A stretch of DNA of 64,000 nt from Saccharospirillum sp039982735 (GTDB taxonomy: Bacteria > Pseudomonadota > Gammaproteobacteria > Pseudomonadales > Natronospirillaceae): assembly GCF_039982735.1 (NCBI RefSeq), contig NZ_JBDWXV010000011.1, positions 248,001 through 312,000 of the forward strand, read 5' to 3'. The notes under the pieces were generated by a model, which did not search any database, was not told where the DNA came from, and was given only the letters and a program-made list of their open reading frames with translations. This document shows positions 17,178-25,455 of the stretch, piece after piece. Each line of letters starts with the position of its first letter. The stretch's first letter is position 1. A program made the position numbers and the translations under genes.

Positions 17178-19037
17178 ATGAAGCTTTTTCGATGGAGCGG
17201 CCTGATCGCTTTCGTGGTTGTGCTGTCACTGATCATTGTGATCGGCGTCCTGTTTCTGGACAACTGGGTTAAATCGGGCCTGGAGGCCGGTGGTACCCGG
17301 GTTCACGGCGCGGAAGTCAACGTCGCCTCGGTGGATTTGTCGCTCAGCCCGCTTGGCTTTGATATTCGCGGCGTTCAGGTAACCGACAAGGAAAACCCCG
17401 AACGTAACCTGTTTGAATTGGATACTGCCCGGCTGGCGATGGACCTGCCCAAGTTGTTTCTTGGAAAAATCAGCATCGATGATCTCACTGTCTCAGGCAT
17501 GAGCAGCGGTACCGAGCGTGATGAACCCGGGCGCATCGTCCCGGTCGACACCAGCGATTCCGGGCCCGGTGTGGCGCAAGGAGCCCGGGATGCGGCCGCC
17601 AGCAGAGCTGAATCGGTTCGCGCGGAATTACCGGAACCGGCTGACGCGGTCGAGCAGGCACTGACGCAAACCCGGTCAGCCACAGACCAGGCCAGCACCA
17701 CCTTTGAACGTTCCCGTTCTGAGGTTGGCAGCGCCCTGACTAACCTTCCGGACGATGACTCCATTGAGCAATACGATGAACGCATTGAAGCCCTGCGCGG
17801 TCGTTCACTGAACACACTGGATGCGATTCGTTCGGCCCGGTCAGATCTGGAAGAATTGCAGCGTCAGGCCCTGGAGGATCAACTGTCAGTAGCCGCGGCG
17901 CGCCAGGCGGCGAATGCGGCCGTTAGTAACAGCCAGGAAGCGCTTGAAGACGTGTTGGCGGCACCAGCTGCAGATTGGGCTGCGTTGCGAGAAGCTTACC
18001 CGCTGAACCAGGCCTCGGCGGTTCGGGCTGGTCGGTTGCTGCTTGGTGACGCCATTTTCGACCGATACGATCAGGCCCGTAAGTACTACACCCAGGCTGC
18101 TCCCTGGCTGCGCCGGCTGGCGCCTTCGGGTGGCGAGCAAGAGGAAGCTGCGCCAGCCCGGCTGGATGGCCGTTTTGTTCGGTTCGACACGCCCAACCCA
18201 ACGCCCAACTTTCTGTTGCGCCAGGGGCTGATCAGCTTCGAGGCGGATAACTGGCCCTGGTCACTGACCATGAGTCAGGTAACCGGTCAGCAACGCCTGA
18301 CCGGAGAGCCGGTTCGACTGCAGTTAATGCGGGGCGAAGCCGGTGATGAGGCCATGCGCATTGATGCGGTGCTGGATCGCCGGCAAGCGACCACGGTCGA
18401 TCGCTTTGAGTTGATTGGCCGTGACCTGGCGTTCTCGCCACGGTCGTTGGACCTGGGAGGTGTCGATGTCGACTGGGCACCAGGCACGGTTGATTTGGGT
18501 GGTGAAGTCACCGTAACCGGTGATCAGGTCGATGGCCTGATCGAGCTGAGCTTCAGCGGCTCAGAATTTGAAGCCCGCGGTGAAGGCCGGATCGCAACAA
18601 CGCTCGGCGATGCGCTTGAAAGCATAGCCGCGTTCGACATCGGCATTCGGGTAACCGGCGACATTGATGCGCCTGAACTGCAACTGACGTCCGATCTGGA
18701 CAATCAGATCCGGTCGGCACTGTCGGCCGCCTTGCAGGCGGAATACAACCGCTGGCTGGAGGCCACAAGAGCGCGACTGGATGCCGAAGTGGAAACCTTG
18801 ACAGCGCCCTTGCGGGCGCGGTTTGATGAAATTGAAGCTCAGGGCGATGCCGTCCGGGATCAGGCAGATGAGTTCCAGCAGCAGGTTATAGACCGGTTGG
18901 AAGCACTGGAACAGGAACTGCTGGATGAGCGCGACCGCCTGAGCAATGCGGCCGACGCCGAGCGCCGCCGTGCCGAAGATGAAGCCCGCCGGCGCGCCGA
19001 AGACGCGCTGGAAGACCTTAAGCTACCCAGCTTTTAA
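17178..19037 (+). CDS. TIGR03545 family AsmA-like envelope protein
   Basis: A 619-residue protein with one N-terminal membrane anchor (LIAFVVVLSLIIVIGVLFL, about 9-27) and a periplasmic body. Residues 30-110 have the AsmA/DUF748-like pattern (VASVDLSLSPLGFDIRGVQV). A long acidic, low-complexity coiled-coil region lies at about 135-260. The C-terminus (560-619) is a charged coiled coil with repeats of the AERRRAEDEARRR type. AsmA-like proteins have been linked to lipid transport between membranes; that role here is inference. It is almost certainly translated with TIGR03546. Confidence 0.8.
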   Translation: MKLFRWSGLIAFVVVLSLIIVIGVLFLDNWVKSGLEAGGTRVHGAEVNVASVDLSLSPLGFDIRGVQVTDKENPERNLFELDTARLAMDLPKLFLGKISIDDLTVSGMSSGTERDEPGRIVPVDTSDSGPGVAQGARDAAASRAESVRAELPEPADAVEQALTQTRSATDQASTTFERSRSEVGSALTNLPDDDSIEQYDERIEALRGRSLNTLDAIRSARSDLEELQRQALEDQLSVAAARQAANAAVSNSQEALEDVLAAPAADWAALREAYPLNQASAVRAGRLLLGDAIFDRYDQARKYYTQAAPWLRRLAPSGGEQEEAAPARLDGRFVRFDTPNPTPNFLLRQGLISFEADNWPWSLTMSQVTGQQRLTGEPVRLQLMRGEAGDEAMRIDAVLDRRQATTVDRFELIGRDLAFSPRSLDLGGVDVDWAPGTVDLGGEVTVTGDQVDGLIELSFSGSEFEARGEGRIATTLGDALESIAAFDIGIRVTGDIDAPELQLTSDLDNQIRSALSAALQAEYNRWLEATRARLDAEVETLTAPLRARFDEIEAQGDAVRDQADEFQQQVIDRLEALEQELLDERDRLSNAADAERRRAEDEARRRAEDALEDLKLPSF

Positions 19038-19091
19038 TTACAGAGGTCGGTCCGGTTTTCTGCTGGTTCGACCTGACAACGGAAACCGGTT

Positions 19092-19904
19092 ATGCGCATA
19101 GATGTAGTACTCGAGGTGGAGGCAACCGACTCGCTGATCGCCATCGATTTTCTGGTCGATAACATTGAGTTGTCGAAGTCCCGTCTGAAAGACATGATGA
19201 ACAAGGGGGCGGTCTGGCACGTTGATGCCAAAGAAAACCGGCAGCGGCTGCGCCGGGCGATGACCGACCTCAAAATCGGCGATCGGCTGGAGGTCTTTTA
19301 TGATGAAGATCTGCTGTCGTTGCGACCGCCATTGCCCCGCCTGGTTCAGGACCTGACGCACTACAGCGTTTGGGATAAAGGGCCAGGATTGCTGATTGAA
19401 GGAACCGACTGGGGCGACCATGCATCGCTGATCCGGCTGGTTGAGCTTTATTTCAAACCGCGCCGGGAAGTGTTTGTTGTGCAGCGCCTTGATAGCGCGG
19501 CCTCAGGTCTGGTGATTGTCGCTCATAGCCGCAAGGCCGCGGCACTGCTAACCGAGCTGTTTGATACCCCCAATGCGGTGAGCCAGCAATTTCGCGTCGA
19601 AGTAGCGGGTGACGCGCCCGAAGACGGGGATATCGATACCCCGCTGGACGGCAAGCCAGCCCAGACCTTGTTCAGCAAACAGCGTTATGAAGCGCATCCG
19701 AACCGGTCGGTGCTGGATGTCTGGCCGAAAACCCGGAACAAACACCAGATTCGCCGGCACCTCGACAGCATTGGCCACCCGGTGATGGGCGATCCACGGT
19801 ATGGCAAAAACAACGAGAGTCACGAGAACCTGAAATTGAAAGCGGTTGAAATGCGCTTCGACTGCCCAATTACTAAAGAGACGCAAGTGTTTTCGTTGTT
19901 GTAA
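19092..19904 (+). CDS. RluA-family RNA pseudouridine synthase
   Basis: Isomerises uridine to pseudouridine in rRNA or tRNA. The catalytic motif appears as VQRLDSAASGLVIVA (about residues 133-147) with the essential Asp; it lacks the usual His and Thr of HRLDxxTSG, so this is a divergent branch. The C-terminal motif NKHQIRRHLDSIGHPVMGDPRYG is canonical. An S4-like N-terminal segment (ELSKSRLKDMMNKGAV) is present. The exact target site cannot be told from the sequence. Confidence 0.85.
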   Translation: MRIDVVLEVEATDSLIAIDFLVDNIELSKSRLKDMMNKGAVWHVDAKENRQRLRRAMTDLKIGDRLEVFYDEDLLSLRPPLPRLVQDLTHYSVWDKGPGLLIEGTDWGDHASLIRLVELYFKPRREVFVVQRLDSAASGLVIVAHSRKAAALLTELFDTPNAVSQQFRVEVAGDAPEDGDIDTPLDGKPAQTLFSKQRYEAHPNRSVLDVWPKTRNKHQIRRHLDSIGHPVMGDPRYGKNNESHENLKLKAVEMRFDCPITKETQVFSLL

Positions 19905-19955
19905 TGATTGATGCAGCGCCCCGGCTTTTTCGTGGCTGGGGTTGTGGCACCGCGT

Positions 19956-19983
19956 TATAATCGGCTGTCACCGGTGGTGACAG
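19956..19983 (+). promoter_or_regulatory. Candidate promoter -10 plus palindromic operator of the aminotransferase gene
   Basis: A perfect TATAAT at 19956-19961 is followed after 3 bp by a perfect palindrome, CTGTCACC-GGT-GGTGACAG (19965-19983), about 45 bp before the start codon. The palindrome would cover the transcription start, a classic repressor position. No clear -35 hexamer is seen at the right distance. Confidence 0.5.
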
Positions 19984-20026
19984 AGCCCAACCCTCACAAC
20001 CACAAAACAAAAGGATCCTGACTGTC

Positions 20027-21217
20027 ATGTTCGAACGAGTTCAAGCAGCCCCGGCAGACCCCATACTCGGATTAAACGACGCCTTTGCCGCCGACAAGCG
20101 CCCGCACAAGGTTAACTTGGGCGTCGGGGTGTTCATGAACGATGCAGGGCAGACCCCGATTCTGAACACGGTTAAAAAGGCCGAAGCCGAGCTGGTGAAC
20201 TCTGAAACCACCAAGAGCTACCTGGCCATATCGGGCGACGTTGAGTACGGCCGCCAGGTTCAGGCTCTGTTGTTCGGGGCTGACAGTCCGGTGATTGTGG
20301 AAAAGCGAGCCCGCACCGCACAGTCGCCCGGTGGTACTGGTGCCTTGCGCACGGCGGCCGAATTCATGAAACGTCAGTTGGGCGTGAACCGCATTCACGT
20401 GTCCAACCCAACCTGGGCCAACCACGGCAATATTTTCGAAAGCGCTGGCCTCGCTATCAGCCAGTACCGGTATTACGATGCCGAACAGCAAGGGCTCGAT
20501 TTTGATGGCATGCTGGCCGACCTGGAACAGGTTGATGCCGGTGACGCCGTGCTGTACCACGGCTGCTGCCACAACCCGACAGGCATCGACCCGACGAGTG
20601 AACAATGGCAACAATTGGCCGAGCAGGCCAAGCGCAAGGGCTTTGTCGTTCTGTTCGACTTTGCCTACCAGGGCTTCGGCAAGGGCATGGACGAAGACGC
20701 TGCCGGTTTGCGCGCCTTTGTCGATCGCATACCGGAATTGATTGTCGCCAATTCGTTTTCCAAAAATTTCGGCCTGTACAACGAACGCGTTGGTGCCATG
20801 ACATTGGTGGCTAGCTCGGCAGAAACCGCTGACAGCGCCTTCAGCCAGGTGAAATCCATTATTCGGGGGAATTATTCCAACCCGCCAGCGCATGGTGCCA
20901 AGGTGGTTGCTGCCATTCTGAAGGATGATACCTTGCGTGCTGAGTGGATTCAGGAAGTGGCCGACATGCGCGATCACATTCATGAACTGCGTGATGCCCT
21001 TGTTGCAACCTTGAAAGCCAAGGGCGCGAAGCGCGATTTTAGCTTTATTCAGCGCCAGAACGGCATGTTTTCGTTTTCCGGCCTGACCGGCGATCAGGTC
21101 AATCGATTGCGTGAAGACTACGGCATTTATATGGTCGGCAGTGGTCGTATAAATGTCGCGGGCATGTCGAAAGCCAATATCAATGCCGTCTGTGACGCCA
21201 TCGTCGACGTACTGTAA
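20027..21217 (+). CDS. Aromatic/aspartate aminotransferase (TyrB/AspC type)
   Basis: PLP-dependent class I aminotransferase of 396 residues. The family features are all present: the N-terminal MFERVQAAPADPILGLNDAF, substrate motif NPTGIDPT, and the PLP lysine in NSFSKNFGLYNERVGA. The C-terminal arginine region is near MVGSGRINVAGM. It serves tyrosine, phenylalanine and aspartate synthesis or breakdown. The start follows AAGGAT by 9 bp. Its position directly before uvrB is the pseudomonad order, where the gene is usually called tyrB or phhC. Confidence 0.93.
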   Translation: MFERVQAAPADPILGLNDAFAADKRPHKVNLGVGVFMNDAGQTPILNTVKKAEAELVNSETTKSYLAISGDVEYGRQVQALLFGADSPVIVEKRARTAQSPGGTGALRTAAEFMKRQLGVNRIHVSNPTWANHGNIFESAGLAISQYRYYDAEQQGLDFDGMLADLEQVDAGDAVLYHGCCHNPTGIDPTSEQWQQLAEQAKRKGFVVLFDFAYQGFGKGMDEDAAGLRAFVDRIPELIVANSFSKNFGLYNERVGAMTLVASSAETADSAFSQVKSIIRGNYSNPPAHGAKVVAAILKDDTLRAEWIQEVADMRDHIHELRDALVATLKAKGAKRDFSFIQRQNGMFSFSGLTGDQVNRLREDYGIYMVGSGRINVAGMSKANINAVCDAIVDVL

Positions 21218-21296
21218 TCAGGCCAGGCGGGGCGCAGATCGGTAAACCGACCCTGCTCCCCGCCCGGTAAACCAAGCTCCCAGCCCAGTGATGCCC

Positions 21297-23315
21297 ATGA
21301 AACCCTTTAAAGTTCATTCCAGGTACCAGCCAGCGGGAGATCAGCCCAAGGCGATCGACCAATTGGTAACCGGCTTGAACGCCGGCCTGACCGCTCAGAC
21401 GCTGCTCGGGGTGACTGGTTCCGGCAAGACGTACACCATGGCCAAGGTCATTGAATCGGTGCAACGGCCGACCATTGTACTGGCACACAATAAAACGCTG
21501 GCAGCCCAGTTATATTCCGAGTTTCGGGAGTTTTTCCCGGAAAATGCCGTCGAGTATTTCGTCTCCTATTACGATTACTATCAGCCCGAAGCCTATGTGC
21601 CATCTTCCGATACCTTTATTGACAAAGACGCGTCGGTAAACGAACACATTGAGCAAATGCGGCTGTCAGCCACCAAAGCTTTGCTCGAGCGCCGTGATGT
21701 TCTGATCGTTGCGACGGTATCGGCCATTTATGGTCTGGGGTCGCCCGAATCCTACCTGAAAATGATTTTGCATCTGAAGCGTGGCGATGCGGTTGATCAG
21801 CGACAGGTGCTGCGCCGTCTGGCGGAGTTGCAATATAGCCGAAATGACATCGAGTTTGGACGGGGTACCTACAGAGTACGGGGCGATATTATTGATGTGT
21901 TTCCGGCCGAATCGGAACTGGAAGCATTGCGCATCGAACTGTTCGATGACGAGGTGGAAAACCTCAGCCTGTTTGATCCGCTCACCGGTGAAGTATTGCA
22001 AAAGCTCACCCGCTATACGGTGTATCCGAAAACCCACTATGTAACGCCTCGCGAAACCATACTGGCGGCCGTCGATAAAATTGACGTTGAACTCAAGGAA
22101 CGACTGACGGTACTGGAGGATAACCGCCGCCTGGTCGAAGCCCAGCGGCTTGAGCAGCGCACCAAGTATGATCTGGAAATGATGCGCGAGCTGGGTTACT
22201 GCAACGGCATTGAAAACTACTCGCGTTATCTCTCTGGCCGCAACCCGGGTGATCCGCCACCGACTTTGTACGAATACCTGCCCAAAGACGCGCTGATGTT
22301 TATCGATGAATCCCACGCGACCTTGCCGCAATTGGGTGCCATGTATAAAGGGGATCGCTCACGCAAAGAGACGCTGGTTGAGTACGGGTTTCGTTTGCCT
22401 TCGGCACTCGATAACCGGCCAATGCGGTTTGAGGAATGGGAGCGACTGGCACCTCAGGGAATATATGTGTCGGCCACACCGGGTAAATACGAGGAAGAAC
22501 ATACCCAACAGGTTGTTGAGCAACTGGTTCGACCAACGGGCCTGGTTGACCCGATTATTGAGATCCGCCCGGCAACCACCCAGGTGGATGATCTGTTGCA
22601 CGAAATCAATCTGCGTGTAGCGGTGGGCGAGCGCGTTCTGGTAACCACTCTGACCAAGCGCATGGCGGAAGATTTAACCGATTACCTGAATGAAAACGGC
22701 GTCAAGGTGCGTTACCTGCACTCGGACATCGACACCGTTGAAAGAGTGGAGATCATTCGTGATTTGCGGCTGGGCGAATTTGATGTGCTGGTTGGCATTA
22801 ACCTGCTGCGCGAGGGTCTCGATATGCCCGAAGTGTCGCTGGTCGCCATTCTGGATGCTGACAAGGAAGGCTTCCTGCGCAGCGAGCGGTCGCTGATTCA
22901 AACCATTGGCCGGGCGGCCCGTAACCTGAACGGCAAAGCGATTTTGTACGCCGACAGAATGACCGGTTCAATGGAACGCGCCATTGGCGAAACCGACCGG
23001 CGCCGTGAGAAACAGATTGCACACAACCTGGCTGAAGGTATTACGCCTCAGGCGCTGGTCAAAGACGTGCAGGACATTCTCGAGGGGGCTGTGGCCCCGG
23101 GCCGCAAAGGCAAGATTGCCCGCAACCGCAAGAAGGTTGAGCGAATTGATGCTGAAGCACGAGATTACGCAACCATGACGGCGGCAGAATTGTCGAAAGT
23201 GATCGTCCGGCTGGAAGACGACATGCACAGGGCGGCCAAAGACATGGCCTTTGAAAAAGCGGCCGCCTTGCGCGACGAGATGATGGAAGCCAAAGAACAT
23301 TTAAAATCAGTCTGA
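21297..23315 (+). CDS. uvrB: Excinuclease ABC subunit B
   Basis: DNA damage verification helicase of nucleotide excision repair. Walker A is GVTGSGKTYTMAK (about 36-48). The beta-hairpin motif YYDYYQPEAYVP is present near residue 90. Helicase motifs include DESHATLPQ and the C-terminal QTIGRAARN. A UVR/UvrC-binding domain (LEDDMHRAAKDMAFEKAAALRDEM) closes the protein. The ATG at 21297 gives the family N-terminus (MKPFKVHSRYQPAGDQP); ATG 21291 or GTG 21288 remain possible because no clear ribosome site exists. No LexA box is visible in the 79-bp gap upstream. Confidence 0.97.
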   Translation: MKPFKVHSRYQPAGDQPKAIDQLVTGLNAGLTAQTLLGVTGSGKTYTMAKVIESVQRPTIVLAHNKTLAAQLYSEFREFFPENAVEYFVSYYDYYQPEAYVPSSDTFIDKDASVNEHIEQMRLSATKALLERRDVLIVATVSAIYGLGSPESYLKMILHLKRGDAVDQRQVLRRLAELQYSRNDIEFGRGTYRVRGDIIDVFPAESELEALRIELFDDEVENLSLFDPLTGEVLQKLTRYTVYPKTHYVTPRETILAAVDKIDVELKERLTVLEDNRRLVEAQRLEQRTKYDLEMMRELGYCNGIENYSRYLSGRNPGDPPPTLYEYLPKDALMFIDESHATLPQLGAMYKGDRSRKETLVEYGFRLPSALDNRPMRFEEWERLAPQGIYVSATPGKYEEEHTQQVVEQLVRPTGLVDPIIEIRPATTQVDDLLHEINLRVAVGERVLVTTLTKRMAEDLTDYLNENGVKVRYLHSDIDTVERVEIIRDLRLGEFDVLVGINLLREGLDMPEVSLVAILDADKEGFLRSERSLIQTIGRAARNLNGKAILYADRMTGSMERAIGETDRRREKQIAHNLAEGITPQALVKDVQDILEGAVAPGRKGKIARNRKKVERIDAEARDYATMTAAELSKVIVRLEDDMHRAAKDMAFEKAAALRDEMMEAKEHLKSV

Positions 23316-23356
23316 AGAGTCAAACTTCGATTGGTGGTTATGGTACGCGTCGGTTA

Positions 23357-23520
23357 CCGGTTATGCCTCAGCGGGGGCGGCGTAAATCCGTCCTTGGAGC
23401 CTAGGGCGCATGATATGAATCCCTTCCATGGGATTCACCCTGCGGGCTCGCTGCGCTCGTGCTAAAACGCTCCTGGCGTTTTAGTCCCTGCTGCGGACTC
23501 CCCCGCAGAGGCATAACCGG
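23357..23520 (+). repeat. Dispersed hairpin element, copy 2 (after uvrB)
   Basis: The ends 23357-23377 and 23500-23520 form a 21-bp inverted repeat with one mismatch. The interior carries the same conserved block as copy 1 (GGCGTAAATCC.TCC.TGGAGCCTAG) and two hairpins: a perfect GAATCCC/GGGATTC at 23417-23423 and 23430-23436, and CTAAAACGC-TCCTG-GCGTTTTAG at 23462-23484. The last differs from copy 1 by a paired change (T-A to C-G). It fills the gap between uvrB and the hydrolase gene. Confidence 0.8.
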
Positions 23521-23571
23521 CATCCGCCGCTCGTTATGCGCCGACTCCAAATTTTTTTCTCAAGGATTTCT

Positions 23572-24363
23572 ATGGTGCCTGGTTATTTAAACGTGGGGCA
23601 GGGCCCCACAGTGGTGATACTTCACAGTTCGCTGAGTTCATCGGGCCAGTGGCGTGATCTTATTCGCCGACTACAGGGCAGGGCTCAGTGCCTGGCGATG
23701 GATTTATACGGTTACGGCGAGACGCCGATGCCTGCGCTTGAACAAATGCAGTCATTCACACTGTGGCATGAAGTGGCGTTGCTGGAAACAATGCTGGAAC
23801 AGGAGCAGATTAAGGGAGCGTTGAGGCTAGTCGGTCATTCCTATGGCGCCGCCGCCGCGCTGGCTTTTGCGCAAAAGCATCCGGAGCGGGTAGAGCGTCT
23901 GGTGCTGTTTGAACCGGTGTGTTTTTCCATTCTGGAAAGGGGTCATGCAGGCTTGAAGGACCTGGAATCGGTGTTGCACGTGTTTGACGATGCATCGACC
24001 GCATCAGACCCAACGGCGCAGGCCCGGCGATTTATTGAGTACTGGAATGGCCCGGGGGCCTTTGATGCGATGCCCGAACGGCTGCAACAGCTGTTTACAC
24101 ACCAGGTTAAGAAAGTCGATCTCGACTTTCAGGCGCTGATGCACCCAACCTTCACCGCAGATGCCCTGGCACCGCTCGCTGATCGGCTGACGCTGCTGCA
24201 CGGTGAGCAAACCCGGCCCAGCGCTCGCTCCCTGATAGAGCAACTCAAATACTGGTTGCCAGGGGCCAGGGTGGTAAACACACCAGGCGGTCATATGGCG
24301 CCGCTGACTCATGAAGCGGCTGTGAATACGCAAATCGAGCAGTGGTTGCATCTGAACGACTAA
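23572..24363 (+). CDS. Alpha/beta hydrolase
   Basis: A 263-residue hydrolase. An oxyanion-loop motif (VVILHSSLSSSGQW) comes early, the nucleophile elbow is GHSYG (Ser about 99), and the C-terminal histidine is in GGHMAPLTH (about 241). The acid is probably the Asp in the LADRLTLLHGEQ region. The closest recognisable relatives are ring-cleavage-product hydrolases and esterases of the BphD/MhpC type, but the substrate is not determined. The ATG at 23572 has AAGGA 8 bp upstream. A tautomerase gene follows 13 bp later; such pairs occur in aromatic catabolism, but no other catabolic genes are near. Confidence 0.85.
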   Translation: MVPGYLNVGQGPTVVILHSSLSSSGQWRDLIRRLQGRAQCLAMDLYGYGETPMPALEQMQSFTLWHEVALLETMLEQEQIKGALRLVGHSYGAAAALAFAQKHPERVERLVLFEPVCFSILERGHAGLKDLESVLHVFDDASTASDPTAQARRFIEYWNGPGAFDAMPERLQQLFTHQVKKVDLDFQALMHPTFTADALAPLADRLTLLHGEQTRPSARSLIEQLKYWLPGARVVNTPGGHMAPLTHEAAVNTQIEQWLHLND

Positions 24364-24376
24364 CCGAGGAAATCCC

Positions 24377-24580
24377 ATGCCCTATGTAAACATCAAAATT
24401 ACCCGTGAAGGCGCTACAGCTGAGCAGAAGGAGCAACTGATTCAGGGGGCTACTGAACTGCTTCGGGATGTGTTGGGCAAGAATCCGGCGACCACCGTGG
24501 TCGTTATTGATGAGGTTGAGACAGACAATTGGGGCATTGGCGGCGAGTCCGTCGCGGTTCGGCGAAAGCGTGGAGACTAG
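24377..24580 (+). CDS. 4-oxalocrotonate tautomerase family enzyme
   Basis: A 67-residue protein beginning MPYVNIKITREG. The proline after the initiator Met is the catalytic base (Pro1 after Met removal) of this superfamily. The conserved core EQLIQGATELLRDVLGKNP, V.IDEVETDNWGIGG follows the beta-alpha-beta fold that assembles into hexamers. The substrate is unknown. It is probably co-transcribed with the hydrolase and ends before a bidirectional terminator. Confidence 0.92.
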   Translation: MPYVNIKITREGATAEQKEQLIQGATELLRDVLGKNPATTVVVIDEVETDNWGIGGESVAVRRKRGD

Positions 24581-24631
24581 ACCTTTCGAGTCGAACGGCC
24601 AGTTCGCAGCCGGTTTCCCGGCTGACATAAC

Positions 24632-24660
24632 AAAAAAAGCCACCCGAGGGCGGCTTCTTT
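24632..24660. terminator. Bidirectional terminator between tautomerase gene and tRNA-Val
   Basis: The stem AGCCACC (24638-24644) with GGGCGGCT (24648-24655) is flanked by seven As on the left and a T-rich tract on the right. Read on the minus strand it is an excellent terminator for the tRNA gene; on the plus strand it is a fair one for the hydrolase-tautomerase pair. Confidence 0.8.
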
Positions 24661-24672
24661 CGTTATGTAATC

Positions 24673-24749
<77 letters not shown>

Positions 24750-24763
24750 GAAGAACGAGGCGT

Positions 24764-24791
24764 ATGATACCTGTACCGAGATCCAGTGCAA
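24764..24791 (-). promoter_or_regulatory. Promoter of tRNA-Val
   Basis: On the minus strand, TTGCAC (24786-24791) and TATCAT (24764-24769) are separated by 16 bp. A GC-rich discriminator (CGCCTCG) follows, the usual mark of stringently controlled stable-RNA promoters. The -10 is 15 bp upstream of the mature tRNA 5' end. Confidence 0.75.
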
Positions 24792-24858
24792 GCCTTTTTT
24801 GGCAAAAAGATAACGGATTCAACCAGTTACCGGATTTGGTGGGGCTTAGGCTGGCTGG

Positions 24859-25257
24859 TTAGTAGGCCTCTTTGATCAGACGGACACCAGGTTCTATGGC
24901 CCGGCGCCAGCTGGTTTCAAGGTCATCCGAAAATTCCGGATCGTGTTTTCTTAAGGTGCGCATCAGGGCATCGAGCCAGAGGCCATACCATTCCGGTTTG
25001 ATGTTATAGCCGGTACGGTCATGACTTTTGCCGAGGGCTCTGAGCTTGGTGTCTGGCATGCCACGGGCATGCAATACCAGTTGCATGATGCCGTTTCGTA
25101 GCAGGTGGCGCTGTTGTTTCATGTCAGTGTCGACAAACTGCGCACGAATGGCATCTGAGCTGCTCATGAAATGGTCGTAGAAATCGACGAAAAAACGGTC
25201 TTTGTTGCAAACGCGTCCATAGCTTTGGAATACATTGTCGCTGTCTTTCGACGTCAT
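24859..25257 (-). CDS. Single-domain globin
   Basis: A 132-residue all-alpha protein. The pattern NKDRFFVDFYDHFMSSS (A-B helices), the KQQRHLLRNGIMQLVLHA (E helix region) and LGKSHDRTGYNIKPEWYGLWLDALMRTL (F-G-H) is that of bacterial single-domain and sensor-type globins. His79 in GKSH is the likely proximal heme ligand. A role in O2 or NO handling is usual for the family but not proven here. It has its own short transcript between tRNA-Val and the second MvaT-like gene. Confidence 0.82.
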   Translation of the reverse strand: MTSKDSDNVFQSYGRVCNKDRFFVDFYDHFMSSSDAIRAQFVDTDMKQQRHLLRNGIMQLVLHARGMPDTKLRALGKSHDRTGYNIKPEWYGLWLDALMRTLRKHDPEFSDDLETSWRRAIEPGVRLIKEAY

Positions 25258-25412
25258 TGTGGTGCCTCTTGAAACTGCAATGTGGGTGGCCTTCGCGTTT
25301 TGCAGTCCTTGCAGCGGGCCGAACGGGTAGGCTATCAGCAGAAGACTAGAAGTTTACTGATCGAAATCAAGAGGTTGGCTATGAAGGGGGGCAACAAACC
25401 CGGGATCACACC

Positions 25413-25438
25413 GTGCATCGGGTGATCCGGATTAGTAG
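25413..25438 (-). terminator. Hairpin downstream of MvaT-like paralogue 2
   Basis: GGATCAC (25413-25419) pairs with GTGATCC (25432-25438), with an inner CCG/CGG pair and one bulge. On the minus strand it follows the MvaT-like stop by 18 bp and runs into CGGGTTTGTTG. The T-tract is weak, so this is a possible rather than a certain terminator. Confidence 0.4.
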
Positions 25439-25455
25439 GAGTGCAGCAGGATTGG

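Noticed and set aside
897..23520. CRISPR interpretation of the repeated elements
   Set aside because: Copies are single, far apart and of different lengths; no regular spacers and no cas genes.
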